64,000 nucleotides of DNA from an uncultured Muribaculaceae bacterium (lineage in GTDB: Bacteria; Bacteroidota; Bacteroidia; Bacteroidales; Muribaculaceae): the NCBI GenBank assembly GCA_910588065.1, contig CAJUPZ010000001.1, positions 1 through 64,000 on the forward strand, written 5' to 3'. The translations under genes were made by a program, and so were the position numbers. The notes below the pieces were generated by a model. The model was given only the letters and a program-made list of their open reading frames with translations, searched no databases and was not told the origin of the DNA. Each line of letters starts with the position of its first letter. Within the stretch, counting starts at the first letter, position 1. Shown piece by piece: positions 16,667-23,387 of this stretch.

Positions 16667-17053
16667 ATGGCAAAGAAATCAGCAATCTCAGGCGAATACA
16701 TCATCACTGTTGAGGACAGCGGAACAGTGCGTGTGTGCAAAATCTATGACAATGTAAAGGGCTCGCTGCGCGAATGCGCCGAGGCCAAGGGATTTGAGTT
16801 TGATCCCAACTGGACAACCCGCCAGTTCGGCTCCAAGCTCATCAAGGAGTTCGGCGACGGCAACACCGCCGAGATCGGCGAGTACACGGTTGTGAAGCGC
16901 GACAGCGGCTCAATCGAGACATACCGCACATACGACAACACTTTGGGTGCTCTTCGTGAGATAGCCGCACAGGTGGGCTTTGAGATTAACGAAAACAGCA
17001 ATACCCGCCAGAACGGTTCCAAGCTTGTTGACTTTATCAATTCAAGCAAATAA
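16667..17053 (+). CDS. Hypothetical protein with an internal duplication
   Basis: A 128-residue soluble protein of unknown function made of two ~58-residue repeats. Repeat 1 (about residues 8-69) reads GEYIITVEDSGTVRVCKIYDN..GSLRE...GFEFDPNWTTRQFGSKLI; repeat 2 (about 70-128) reads GEYTVVKRDSGSIETYRTYDN..GALRE...GFEINENSNTRQNGSKLV. Each unit predicts as two or three beta strands, a helix and a loop ending in NTRQxGSKL. The ATG at 16667 was preferred over an earlier in-frame codon because the leader would otherwise encode an atypical hydrophobic extension across the likely promoter. It is the first gene after the second 28-bp repeat and leads into the run of small genes that follows. I recognise no named family. 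Confidence 0.7.
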   Translation: MAKKSAISGEYIITVEDSGTVRVCKIYDNVKGSLRECAEAKGFEFDPNWTTRQFGSKLIKEFGDGNTAEIGEYTVVKRDSGSIETYRTYDNTLGALREIAAQVGFEINENSNTRQNGSKLVDFINSSK

Positions 17054-17157
17054 GAGGGTAAACACCCTCTGAAATCCATCGCGGATGAAAGTCCGGATAG
17101 CGGTAAAGGGTATAAAGGCAGGATGCTACGTTTACCATACGTAAAGCAGAGCTTGAT

Positions 17158-17784
17158 ATGAAGGGCATTAAATCGGACATATTGCCGAGAGTAAATGCGG
17201 ATATAGTTGCATTCATTGAGCGTCAGCAGGAGCTGATGTTCAATGAGCGCGACTTCCAGATGCAATTAGCTGTGTACATGAGGCAGAGCGGCCACTATGA
17301 TGATGTGGATGTGGAGTACTACATTCCCAACCGTGTGGCTGTGGAGGCCGGCTATGAGTGGAGCAGCGAGCTGCGTCTTGACATTGTGGCTAGCAGCGGC
17401 GGGGTGTATGCTGTTGTTGAGCTGAAGTATCCCACACGGCGTATAGTCACCGATATCAAGCGTTTCGGCACAGTGTTGTCAGGCGTTGAGATTGTCAAAA
17501 ATCATGGTGCGCAGGATATTGTGAGCTATAATTTTTGGAAAGATGTGCGCCGTATCGAAATTATCCGGCGTCTCTTTCCGCAGAGTGTTGCCGGCGGCGT
17601 GGCTGTGATGCTCACCAACGAGCCGTTCTACACCCGCGGCCCTCGCCCGGGCTCTATCTGTGACGCATTCTCCACCGGCGGCGGACGCAGCGGCATCCAC
17701 GGCCTGCTCGACTGGAGCCGCTATACAGGCACATCCAAAGGTCTCCCCGGATTTACTCTTGACGGCACATACTCAGTTGACTGA
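17158..17784 (+). CDS. PD-(D/E)XK nuclease-like protein
   Basis: A 208-residue protein. The first 100 residues fit the PD-(D/E)XK restriction-nuclease-like core: a helix with Glu30 (NERDFQMQLAVYM), then Asp75 in ELRLDIV, a short hairpin, and Glu88-Leu-Lys90 in YAVVELKYPT. These would be the metal-binding and catalytic residues. The second half (EIIRRLFPQSVAGGVAVMLTNEPFYT ... GLLDWSRYTG) resembles the C-terminal part of related Bacteroidota proteins of unknown role. The 104-base gap upstream contains a GAGGGTaaaCACCCTC hairpin. There is no methyltransferase nearby, so this is not an ordinary restriction pair. Nuclease activity is inference from the motif. Confidence 0.65.
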   Translation: MKGIKSDILPRVNADIVAFIERQQELMFNERDFQMQLAVYMRQSGHYDDVDVEYYIPNRVAVEAGYEWSSELRLDIVASSGGVYAVVELKYPTRRIVTDIKRFGTVLSGVEIVKNHGAQDIVSYNFWKDVRRIEIIRRLFPQSVAGGVAVMLTNEPFYTRGPRPGSICDAFSTGGGRSGIHGLLDWSRYTGTSKGLPGFTLDGTYSVD

Positions 17785-17841
17785 GCCGAAACCGTTATTG
17801 ACGGTAATAAATTTCATTACTCATTAATAACTGTCTCCTGA

Positions 17842-17902
17842 CAACCAAAAACCCCCAACTACCAACTAAAAACCAAAAACTAACAACCAAAAACCAAACC
17901 AT
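17842..17902 (+). repeat. G-free A/C-rich simple repeat
   Basis: About 60 bases with no G before the ATG, built of variants of ACCAAAAAC, CAACTACC and AACTAAAAAC. A similar G-free string (CAACTAACAACTAAAAAC...) is at 244-270, just before the gene at 339, and a shorter one at 20534-20553. It includes the untranslated region immediately before the ATG at 17903. Confidence 0.8.
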
Positions 17903-18160
17903 ATGGCAGTAAAAACCACAGCCTCAGGCAAGATGGACAAGCGCACCAAGGAGTATAAGGAGCTCAAGGATCGCCTTGCAAAGGCCCGCGCCGCCAAAGC
18001 AAAGAGCAGCGCCCCGAAAACACAGTCCACCCTCAAGAAAACCAAGAGCGGCAAGGTGGACAAACGCACCAAGGAGGGCAAAGCTATATGCGAGCGCATG
18101 GCCAAGGCCCGCAAAGCACAAAAATCACTTTCTAACCGCCTTAAAAGACTTTTCAGATAA
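17903..18160 (+). CDS. Lys/Ala-rich small basic protein with repeats
   Basis: An 85-residue, strongly basic protein. Two copies of the motif SGKxDKRTKEx(4)....AKARxA are seen (SGKMDKRTKEYKELKDRLAKARAAK and SGKVDKRTKEGKAICERMAKARKAQ), joined by a Ser/Lys-rich linker. The composition recalls histone H1-like nucleoid proteins, but the repeated KRTKE helix is distinct. Its stop codon overlaps the ATG of the TerB-like gene by one base (TAATG), so the two are translationally coupled. Function unknown; nucleic-acid binding is a reasonable guess from charge only. Confidence 0.65.
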   Translation: MAVKTTASGKMDKRTKEYKELKDRLAKARAAKAKSSAPKTQSTLKKTKSGKVDKRTKEGKAICERMAKARKAQKSLSNRLKRLFR

Positions 18161-18588
18161 TGAAGACAGCAACAAATACCCTCGCTTCAATACTCGCCGC
18201 CGCTATCTGGGCCGATGGCGATTTTGCAGAAGTTGAACGCGTTACCGCCGAGGAGATTGCCGAAGCTTTCGACATACCTCAGAAGGATTTCCAGAAATAT
18301 ATCACGGCCGCAATGGTGGAGGTGCAGAATCTCACCCCCGAGGCAGCCACAACCTACGCTGTAAAGCATGCCGCCAAGGTAGACCCCGAGGAGGCCGGCG
18401 AAGTGTTTCAGGCTGTCATGCAGATGATGCTCTGCAACGGAGTGCTCACCGCGGGCGAAGTCTTTAATGTTCTCGCAATGGCCGAGGCACTTGATATCGA
18501 CCGAGAGAGCGCCGTGCTTATGCTCTGCGACCTTGTGAAGAGCGAGCCCGAGCTTGAAATATCTTTTGAAAACGATGATGAAGAATAA
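18160..18588 (+). CDS. TerB-like (tellurite resistance/stress) domain protein
   Basis: A 142-residue acidic all-alpha protein. The N-terminus LASILAAAIWADGDFAEVERVTAEEIAEAFDI, followed by GVLTAGEVFNVLAMAEALDIDRESAVLMLCDLV, has the duplicated helical and acidic-loop layout of the TerB-like superfamily (PF05099 and relatives), found in tellurite-resistance and phage-defence-associated clusters and thought to bind metal near membranes. The loop acids D20, D22 and E25 could serve as ligands. The start overlaps the stop of the Lys-rich gene (TAATG). An OmpA-type gene follows after 14 bases. Confidence 0.75.
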   Translation: MKTATNTLASILAAAIWADGDFAEVERVTAEEIAEAFDIPQKDFQKYITAAMVEVQNLTPEAATTYAVKHAAKVDPEEAGEVFQAVMQMMLCNGVLTAGEVFNVLAMAEALDIDRESAVLMLCDLVKSEPELEISFENDDEE

Positions 18589-18602
18589 AACCATACGCAA
18601 TC

Positions 18603-19535
18603 ATGGCATCTAAAGTAAAAGTTTACGGCAGAGCGCAAAACCGCACTGCCCTCGGCATAGCCCACGCGTATCTCATCATGTATCCTCATGCCACCCTTGA
18701 GGATTTGCGCAAGGCATTTCCCAATTCCATCTGTCCGGACAAAGGAGCGCCTGAAAACTTACTTCCCCTCGCCGAGGCTGAGGCTCTCAACGCAAGAAAC
18801 ACAAGTGTGAGCCTTTATTTTGCAAAGCAGGACGAGGTGCTCACTCTCGCCGACGGCTCGCAGGTGGCCTTTGCGCAGATATGGTCAAAGCCCTCTTTTG
18901 AACGCATGGTGGAGCAGGGCAAGCTCTATGACATAGAGGTTGCCGAATTTGAAAAAACAGTCGGCAAGGAGAAGGGCGGCTACCGTCTGGAATACCTCAA
19001 CGGCTATGTGCCCCCGGTTGTGGAGCAGAAGAAGAAAGGCATACCCTGGTGGGTTTGGGTGCTTCTGCTGTTGCTCCTCTGCCTCCTCGGATGGCTGCTG
19101 CTCAAACCTGCTGAGAAAGAGGTTGTGACCGAGGTGGTTGAGAAAGAGGTGATAGTAGAGAAAGAGGTTATTGTGCGCGACACAGTGTATGTGCAGCAGG
19201 TTGAGGAAATCGAGGCCTCATTCAATGCCGCTCAGTTTGAGCAGGGCAAAGCTGACCTCAACGATGACGCCAAGCTGGCTCTTCACGACCTTGCCAGAGT
19301 GATGAAGCAGAACCCCGAAATGCGCCTGCGCATCGAGGGTCACACATCTTCCGAGGGCGATGAGGCTGTGAACCAGACTCTTTCTGAAAAGCGCGCCCAG
19401 GCTGCCGTTGACTTCCTTGTCAACAAGGAGGGCATCGATGCTTCGCGCCTTGAGGCTGTGGGCAAAGGTTCTTCGGAGCCGATCGATCCCGATAATCTTG
19501 AGGCAAACCGCCGCACCGAGTTCGAAATTCTGTAA
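18603..19535 (+). CDS. Inner-membrane-anchored OmpA-family protein
   Basis: A 310-residue protein with three parts. Residues 1-140 form a cytoplasmic domain (KVKVYGRAQNRTALGIAHAYL ... NSICPDKG) seen in other Bacteroidales proteins but without a known function. Residues 147-167 (IPWWVWVLLLLLLCLLGWLLL) are one transmembrane helix after a Lys-rich stop, so the N-terminus is inside. A Val/Glu-rich stalk (EVVTEVVEKEVIVEKEVIV) leads to an OmpA peptidoglycan-binding domain (about 204-310) with FEQGKADLNDDAKLALHDLA, IEGHTSSEGD and NRRTEFEIL. It lacks a signal peptide. It would tether the cytoplasmic domain to the cell wall, like MotB-type proteins. It is part of the small-gene run. Confidence 0.85.
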   Translation: MASKVKVYGRAQNRTALGIAHAYLIMYPHATLEDLRKAFPNSICPDKGAPENLLPLAEAEALNARNTSVSLYFAKQDEVLTLADGSQVAFAQIWSKPSFERMVEQGKLYDIEVAEFEKTVGKEKGGYRLEYLNGYVPPVVEQKKKGIPWWVWVLLLLLLCLLGWLLLKPAEKEVVTEVVEKEVIVEKEVIVRDTVYVQQVEEIEASFNAAQFEQGKADLNDDAKLALHDLARVMKQNPEMRLRIEGHTSSEGDEAVNQTLSEKRAQAAVDFLVNKEGIDASRLEAVGKGSSEPIDPDNLEANRRTEFEIL

Positions 19536-19541
19536 AGGTCT

Positions 19542-19919
19542 ATGGGCTTTTTTGATAAAATAGCATCTGCCGCCGCATTTGCCGCTGATTCAGCGGCAAA
19601 TGCGGCCAAAGGTGTTGCCGGTACAGTGAGCGAAACAGCTAAGAGTGTATCGGAGAGTGTATCCAAAAAAGCTATGGAGGCATGGGATGGTACAGTAGCC
19701 TCAGCCGAAGATGTAGCGAAATGGGCTGAGACTGTTCCTGAGACGATACATGCCTATGCCGACCGTTTTGACGCTGACGAGATGTGGGAAAAGATTTCCT
19801 CCACAGCAGCGAAGGTTGGTCAGGAAATGATAATAATGGTGCTGACCATGTATTACACAATAGAGGAAGCCTTGAAAAATATTGATTTGAAAGGAAATAA
19901 GAATGGCAAAGCAGAATGA
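19542..19919 (+). CDS. Ala-rich helical protein, partner of DUF1232 gene
   Basis: A 125-residue, mostly alpha-helical protein. Residues 1-60 are Ala/Ser/Val-rich with an 11-residue-like periodicity (AADSAANAAKGVAGTVSETAKSVSESVSKKA), recalling LEA or apolipoprotein-type amphipathic helices. The C-terminal AAKVGQEMIIMVLTMYYTIEEALKN resembles the segment that precedes the hydrophobic core in single-chain DUF1232 (YkvA-like) proteins. The gene overlaps the next, a DUF1232 gene, by 17 bases in another frame. It may therefore be the detached N-terminal half of a once-fused protein. Function unknown. Confidence 0.7.
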   Translation: MGFFDKIASAAAFAADSAANAAKGVAGTVSETAKSVSESVSKKAMEAWDGTVASAEDVAKWAETVPETIHAYADRFDADEMWEKISSTAAKVGQEMIIMVLTMYYTIEEALKNIDLKGNKNGKAE

Positions 19920-20187
19920 AATAGATATAGTGGATGTGTTGATGCTCGCCGGAGCGATAGCATACTTTGTGTTGCCGTTTGACCTCATTCCTGACGTGCT
20001 CGCCGGAGTTGGCTACTCAGACGATATGGCGGCTCTGACCATTGCTTTCAGAAAAGCTTCGGCAATTTTCTCGGCAACCTCTATCGGAAAGGCGAATGAG
20101 AAGGCAGCAAAGATTTTCGGAGATAAATTTGACCCCGAAATGGCAGCGCGCCTTGTTCTTGACGCTCAAAAGAAACTCAAAAAATAA
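19903..20187 (+). CDS. DUF1232 (YkvA-like) membrane protein
   Basis: A 94-residue protein. AGAIAYFVLPFDLIPDVLAGVGYSDDMAAL is the DUF1232 core, a hydrophobic hairpin with the conserved D-x-IPD and GYxDD motifs. The C-terminal helix is charged and ends in Lys repeats. The gene is in the +1 frame relative to its upstream neighbour and overlaps it by 17 bases; AAAGGA lies 10 bases before its ATG, so separate initiation is likely. DUF1232 proteins are membrane-associated, and their function is not established. Confidence 0.82.
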   Translation: MAKQNEIDIVDVLMLAGAIAYFVLPFDLIPDVLAGVGYSDDMAALTIAFRKASAIFSATSIGKANEKAAKIFGDKFDPEMAARLVLDAQKKLKK

Positions 20188-20222
20188 AACTAACCGATTA
20201 ACAATTTAATATTTCAAAAACT

Positions 20223-20537
20223 ATGGCAGATCTCAGTCTCGACGGCCGCAAGAAAGTGAAAGGCCTCAAAGATGACTTCAAGAAATGTTTCGGCGCTACC
20301 CTGCGCGTGTACACAACCCCCGCATGCAAAGTTCCCGCAAAGGATGATGCCACTCTCGCATCGCTCCGCGCGGAAGGCAAGACCGGTGGCGCCTGCTCAT
20401 TCGGTGGCAACCTCCGTGTTGGCAACTTCGAGAAAAAAGTGGAGGAGCTCTACGGCATCGGCGTGCAGGTGGCTACTCCCGACGACAAGAAGCTTGCTCC
20501 CAACGACATCACTCTCGCCGCTGCAGGCAAACTCTAA
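20223..20537 (+). CDS. Conserved small hypothetical protein
   Basis: A 104-residue soluble protein. The sequence LSLDGRKKVKGLKDDFKKCFGATLRVY, then DDATLASLRAEGKTGG, LRVGNFEKKVEELYGIGVQVATPDD and LAPNDITLAAAGK, has the look of a small, widely distributed uncharacterised family with the same order of motifs (KVKxLKxxFKxxFGxxLRVY, DDATLASxR, KVGNFExK, DxxLTLAxA). I know no function for it. It follows the DUF1232 gene after 35 bases and probably belongs to the same transcript. Confidence 0.75.
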   Translation: MADLSLDGRKKVKGLKDDFKKCFGATLRVYTTPACKVPAKDDATLASLRAEGKTGGACSFGGNLRVGNFEKKVEELYGIGVQVATPDDKKLAPNDITLAAAGKL

Positions 20538-20605
20538 TCAACTAACTACCAACAATATTCAGCGGGCGCACACAGGCGTCCGCTGAATTTACCAAAAATA
20601 CAATC

Positions 20606-20890
20606 ATGAGCAAGGAATCTATCAGGGCCTCCATCGCATCGAAGCGCACGCAAATTGCGCGTATCCGCACCGAAATCGCTGCCATCAGGTCCAGAAAAAA
20701 GGAAGCTGCCGAGCGCTATGCAGCGTATATCAAGAATGCCTCCAGCGCTTCGTCCAAGGCCGGCTACCGCAGCCAGAAGGCAACAAGTGCCGCCAACTAT
20801 GAGGCGCAGATCCGTAGCAAAATGAGTTCCATCGCCAGCATTCAATCTTCAATCGCTTCCTTACAAGCTCAACTCAAAAATGCAAAGTAA
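20606..20890 (+). CDS. Short coiled-coil protein
   Basis: A 94-residue Ser/Ala/Ile-rich protein predicted to be two antiparallel helices: residues 3-46 (ESIRASIASKRTQIARIRTEI...) and 55-92 (GYRSQKATSAANYEAQIRSKM...), with regular Ile/Ala heptads. Size and the helical hairpin recall WXG100-like or structural coiled-coil proteins, but no WXG motif is present. The end overlaps an upstream alternative start of the following lipoprotein. Unknown function. Confidence 0.6.
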   Translation: MSKESIRASIASKRTQIARIRTEIAAIRSRKKEAAERYAAYIKNASSASSKAGYRSQKATSAANYEAQIRSKMSSIASIQSSIASLQAQLKNAK

Positions 20891-20894
20891 AGGA

Positions 20895-21371
20895 ATGAGA
20901 TATACAGGAATTTTTGTATCGTCGCTGCTGCTGCTCGCCTCTTGCTCGGGAAATGGTGCGTCCAAGGCTCAGACTGAGACTATAGATACCGCTGTGGCTC
21001 AGGGAGTTGAGGTGGTAGAGTTGGCAGAGGGTGTAACATCGCTCGATGAAACCAATATGGCTGCTGTGCGCGAATATTATGAAAAAGGAGTGTTTGCTTT
21101 CAATACTGATTATGTGAAAGCCCACTCAACCGAGGAGATGATACGGAAGCTGTGCGATGCCAACGAATATGCGGAAGATGAAGGAGGCAACGAAATGGCT
21201 CTGTGGGTATTGTGCTCTGAGGCACAGGATGGCCCGGAGGATGTCCGGCAGGTGCTGGGAGTGTATCCTCATGGCGAGGACTGGTATCGTGCGGAGCTCA
21301 ATGACATGGGCAATAAAGTGAGTGTGTGTCTGAGAGTGTACGAAGGCAAAATCGCGGACTATTCCAAATAA
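20895..21371 (+). CDS. Small lipoprotein of unknown function
   Basis: A 158-residue lipoprotein. The signal sequence MRYTGIFVSSLLLLASC has a clear lipobox (LLASC). The mature part is acidic (many Glu and Asp), with EYYEKGVFAFNTDYVKAHSTEEMIRKLCDANEYAEDEGG and EDWYRAELNDMGNKVSVCLRVYEGKIADY, a profile seen in small periplasmic proteins with an alpha/beta fold. An alternative ATG at 20880 overlaps the preceding coding sequence and would add five polar residues; the later ATG gives a more usual signal peptide. No named family recognised. Confidence 0.7.
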   Translation: MRYTGIFVSSLLLLASCSGNGASKAQTETIDTAVAQGVEVVELAEGVTSLDETNMAAVREYYEKGVFAFNTDYVKAHSTEEMIRKLCDANEYAEDEGGNEMALWVLCSEAQDGPEDVRQVLGVYPHGEDWYRAELNDMGNKVSVCLRVYEGKIADYSK

Positions 21372-21379
21372 CAGAGACA

Positions 21380-21553
21380 ATGAAATTGCTACCCGGACTA
21401 TCTTTTTCGCTCAAAAGAGCTGTCGGCATCACAGCCGCAAAGCAGAAGTTTGCCAGAGCTACAGGTATTCCCACCACCCGCGCCGGCCTTGAACGCAAAA
21501 TCGGGTCAATGATACTCGGAGCAGTGACAGGCGGCAAGAAACGACGCAGATGA
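21380..21553 (+). CDS. 57-residue basic conserved hypothetical protein
   Basis: A small basic protein (LSFSLKRAVGITAAKQKFARATGIPTTRAGLERKIGSMIL, ending GGKKRRR). The motif SLKRAxGIxxAKxKxARxTGIPTTRxGLERKIG looks conserved rather than random and recurs, from memory, in other Bacteroidales small proteins. ATG 21380 follows the lipoprotein stop by eight bases. Its stop overlaps the ATG of a 46-residue membrane protein (ATGA), so the two are coupled. Role unknown. Confidence 0.6.
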   Translation: MKLLPGLSFSLKRAVGITAAKQKFARATGIPTTRAGLERKIGSMILGAVTGGKKRRR

Positions 21554-21690
21554 CTATGGGCGATATCGTCAAAGCATTTATCTATATTGTTACCCTCCGT
21601 TGGCTGTTCAACGGGGGGTGCAAGCTGTTGTTCACCATTTTTATACTACTTATATGCCTGGTGATGTATCTCACCGGCTCTTTCGATTGA
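21550..21690 (+). CDS. 46-residue single-pass membrane protein
   Basis: A short ORF beginning MTMGDIVKAFIYIVTLRWLF and continuing through a hydrophobic helix, LLFTIFILLICLVMYL, to a TGSFD end. It overlaps the upstream stop by ATGA and ends two bases before the ATG of the channel gene at 21693. This tight packing, plus a proper transmembrane helix, makes it likely to be translated. It could be a small regulator or subunit of the adjacent channel. I recognise no family. Confidence 0.55.
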   Translation: MTMGDIVKAFIYIVTLRWLFNGGCKLLFTIFILLICLVMYLTGSFD

Positions 21691-21692
21691 TT

Positions 21693-23387
21693 ATGAATGC
21701 AACTTTGAAGCGGCTCCGCTATAACCTCGGTCTTGTTTTTGATGATGATTTAGGCACCAGGAAATGGTATAATATTGTCGACTGGGTTATCATGTTCATG
21801 ATAATGCTCAGCTCGGTGGAGATATTCGTAGCCACTCTGCCTGTCGGCCCCGGGGTGATGAGGATTATGGATATTATCAACGAGGTGACCTTGTGGTTTT
21901 TTGTCGTTGAGGTGAGCCTGCGCATCTGGGCCGCTCCCGAGCGCAGCCCCCGCTTCAAGGGGTTCAAAGGCAGGGTGCGCTACTGCCTCACTTTTTATGG
22001 ATTCATAGACTTTATTTCAACTTATCCTTTTATCATTCAATATTTTTGCCCGCTGCCCCTCGGGGCATTGCGCGTGTTGCGAACCGCCCGCATAATCAGG
22101 GTGCTCCGCATCACCCGCTATGCGAGCAGCTTCAATCTTCTGTCTGATTCCATAAAAGAGAAGCGCAAGGAGCTGATGGTGTCGATGCAGTTTCTGGTAA
22201 TCATCACTTTCATACTGTCGATAATGCTGTATGTCTACGAGCATGACGCGCAGCCTCATGTGTATGACAACGGTGTGAGATCTGTTGTGTGGTCGTTCGC
22301 GCAGTATATCGGCGACCCGGGTCAGTTTGCCGACACTCCGCCGGTGACATTTCCGGGGCGGATTATAGCTTGCATAGTGGGTGTCCTGGGTATAGCGATC
22401 GTGGCGGTGCCGGCCGGTATTCTCGGAGCAGGATTCACCGAAGCGATAGAGAAGAAAATCAAGGAGCGAGAGCTTGATGAAAACGGCGAGAAACTGAGAG
22501 TGAGCTTTGAGCGCAAGCTCGACAGACCTACCGGCTACCAGATATGCCCGCCGTTCATACCTATACCCCAACTGCAGGCGCGCCAGGGGTTGACAACCGA
22601 TGAGATAATCGCCGCAGTCAACCATACCAAAGGGTATCGTCTGGTCAACCTTGCCACAACGATACCGATTGACAAGAATCCGAACGACCGTCTTGCCGTT
22701 GAGCATTTCGAGTTCAACAGGCCGTATGGGTTGTGTATTGACCGCGGCTCGAATGTGACTGTCATTGCCCCGGCGAGTTTTATAGATGCCTGCACCGGTT
22801 TCTATGCTTACTACCTTGCGGCTATAGGCGGGTTCAACTATATCAGCCGCGAATTTGGCTGCACGGCTCCCTATCGCTCCTATTTCATTGTGAAGGACAA
22901 GATAGATGAGCCCGGATTCGATGAGTATGTTGAGGATGTGCGCAGGTTTGCCTCGCGCCCCGGAGCGTGGACGCTGACATCGCTTGTATCATCCGGCGCC
23001 ATGGAGCCGGAATATGACACCGCCATACATTTCGGCACAGGCGGCCCGAAGGGTGATGAATCGACAGGTTCATTAATCACTGAAAAGGAGAAGTTCAGGA
23101 AGTTTTATGAAGCTGTCTCTGAGCAGATAGCCAAAGAAACGGGATTGAAGTGTGATGCCGGCAAATATTACAATACCTCCTCGCCGAACATCCTGTTCAG
23201 GAAGCTTCCCGAGCTTGCCGGTGCAAACCATATTATCATGCGCACAGCATGGGCCACCATGCTCTGGAGCCAGAAGCGAATCCTGGTGGCCCGGATAATA
23301 GCCGAGGCCTTGAACCGTTATATTCTCGAACTGCCGGGCAACCCGGATGACTCTCCGCTCAAAGTCAAGAACTTTGGATTTGAATGA
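21693..23387 (+). CDS. Voltage-sensor ion channel with C-terminal soluble domain
   Basis: A 564-residue membrane protein. Residues 28-180 form an ion-channel voltage-sensor module; S4 (about 125-143) has six Arg at every third place (R127, R130, R133, R136, R139, R142). The pore region (198-250) has the ending of K+ channels (PVTFPGRIIACIVGVLGIAIVAVPAGILGAGF), but the filter TVGYGD is replaced by AQYIGDPGQF. A cytoplasmic domain of about 300 residues (265-564) follows, rich in charged and Tyr residues, with no family I recognise. The start at 21693 lies two bases after the small membrane-protein gene. Channel architecture is seen directly; ion selectivity and the role of the C-terminal domain are unknown. 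Confidence 0.85.
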   Translation: MNATLKRLRYNLGLVFDDDLGTRKWYNIVDWVIMFMIMLSSVEIFVATLPVGPGVMRIMDIINEVTLWFFVVEVSLRIWAAPERSPRFKGFKGRVRYCLTFYGFIDFISTYPFIIQYFCPLPLGALRVLRTARIIRVLRITRYASSFNLLSDSIKEKRKELMVSMQFLVIITFILSIMLYVYEHDAQPHVYDNGVRSVVWSFAQYIGDPGQFADTPPVTFPGRIIACIVGVLGIAIVAVPAGILGAGFTEAIEKKIKERELDENGEKLRVSFERKLDRPTGYQICPPFIPIPQLQARQGLTTDEIIAAVNHTKGYRLVNLATTIPIDKNPNDRLAVEHFEFNRPYGLCIDRGSNVTVIAPASFIDACTGFYAYYLAAIGGFNYISREFGCTAPYRSYFIVKDKIDEPGFDEYVEDVRRFASRPGAWTLTSLVSSGAMEPEYDTAIHFGTGGPKGDESTGSLITEKEKFRKFYEAVSEQIAKETGLKCDAGKYYNTSSPNILFRKLPELAGANHIIMRTAWATMLWSQKRILVARIIAEALNRYILELPGNPDDSPLKVKNFGFE

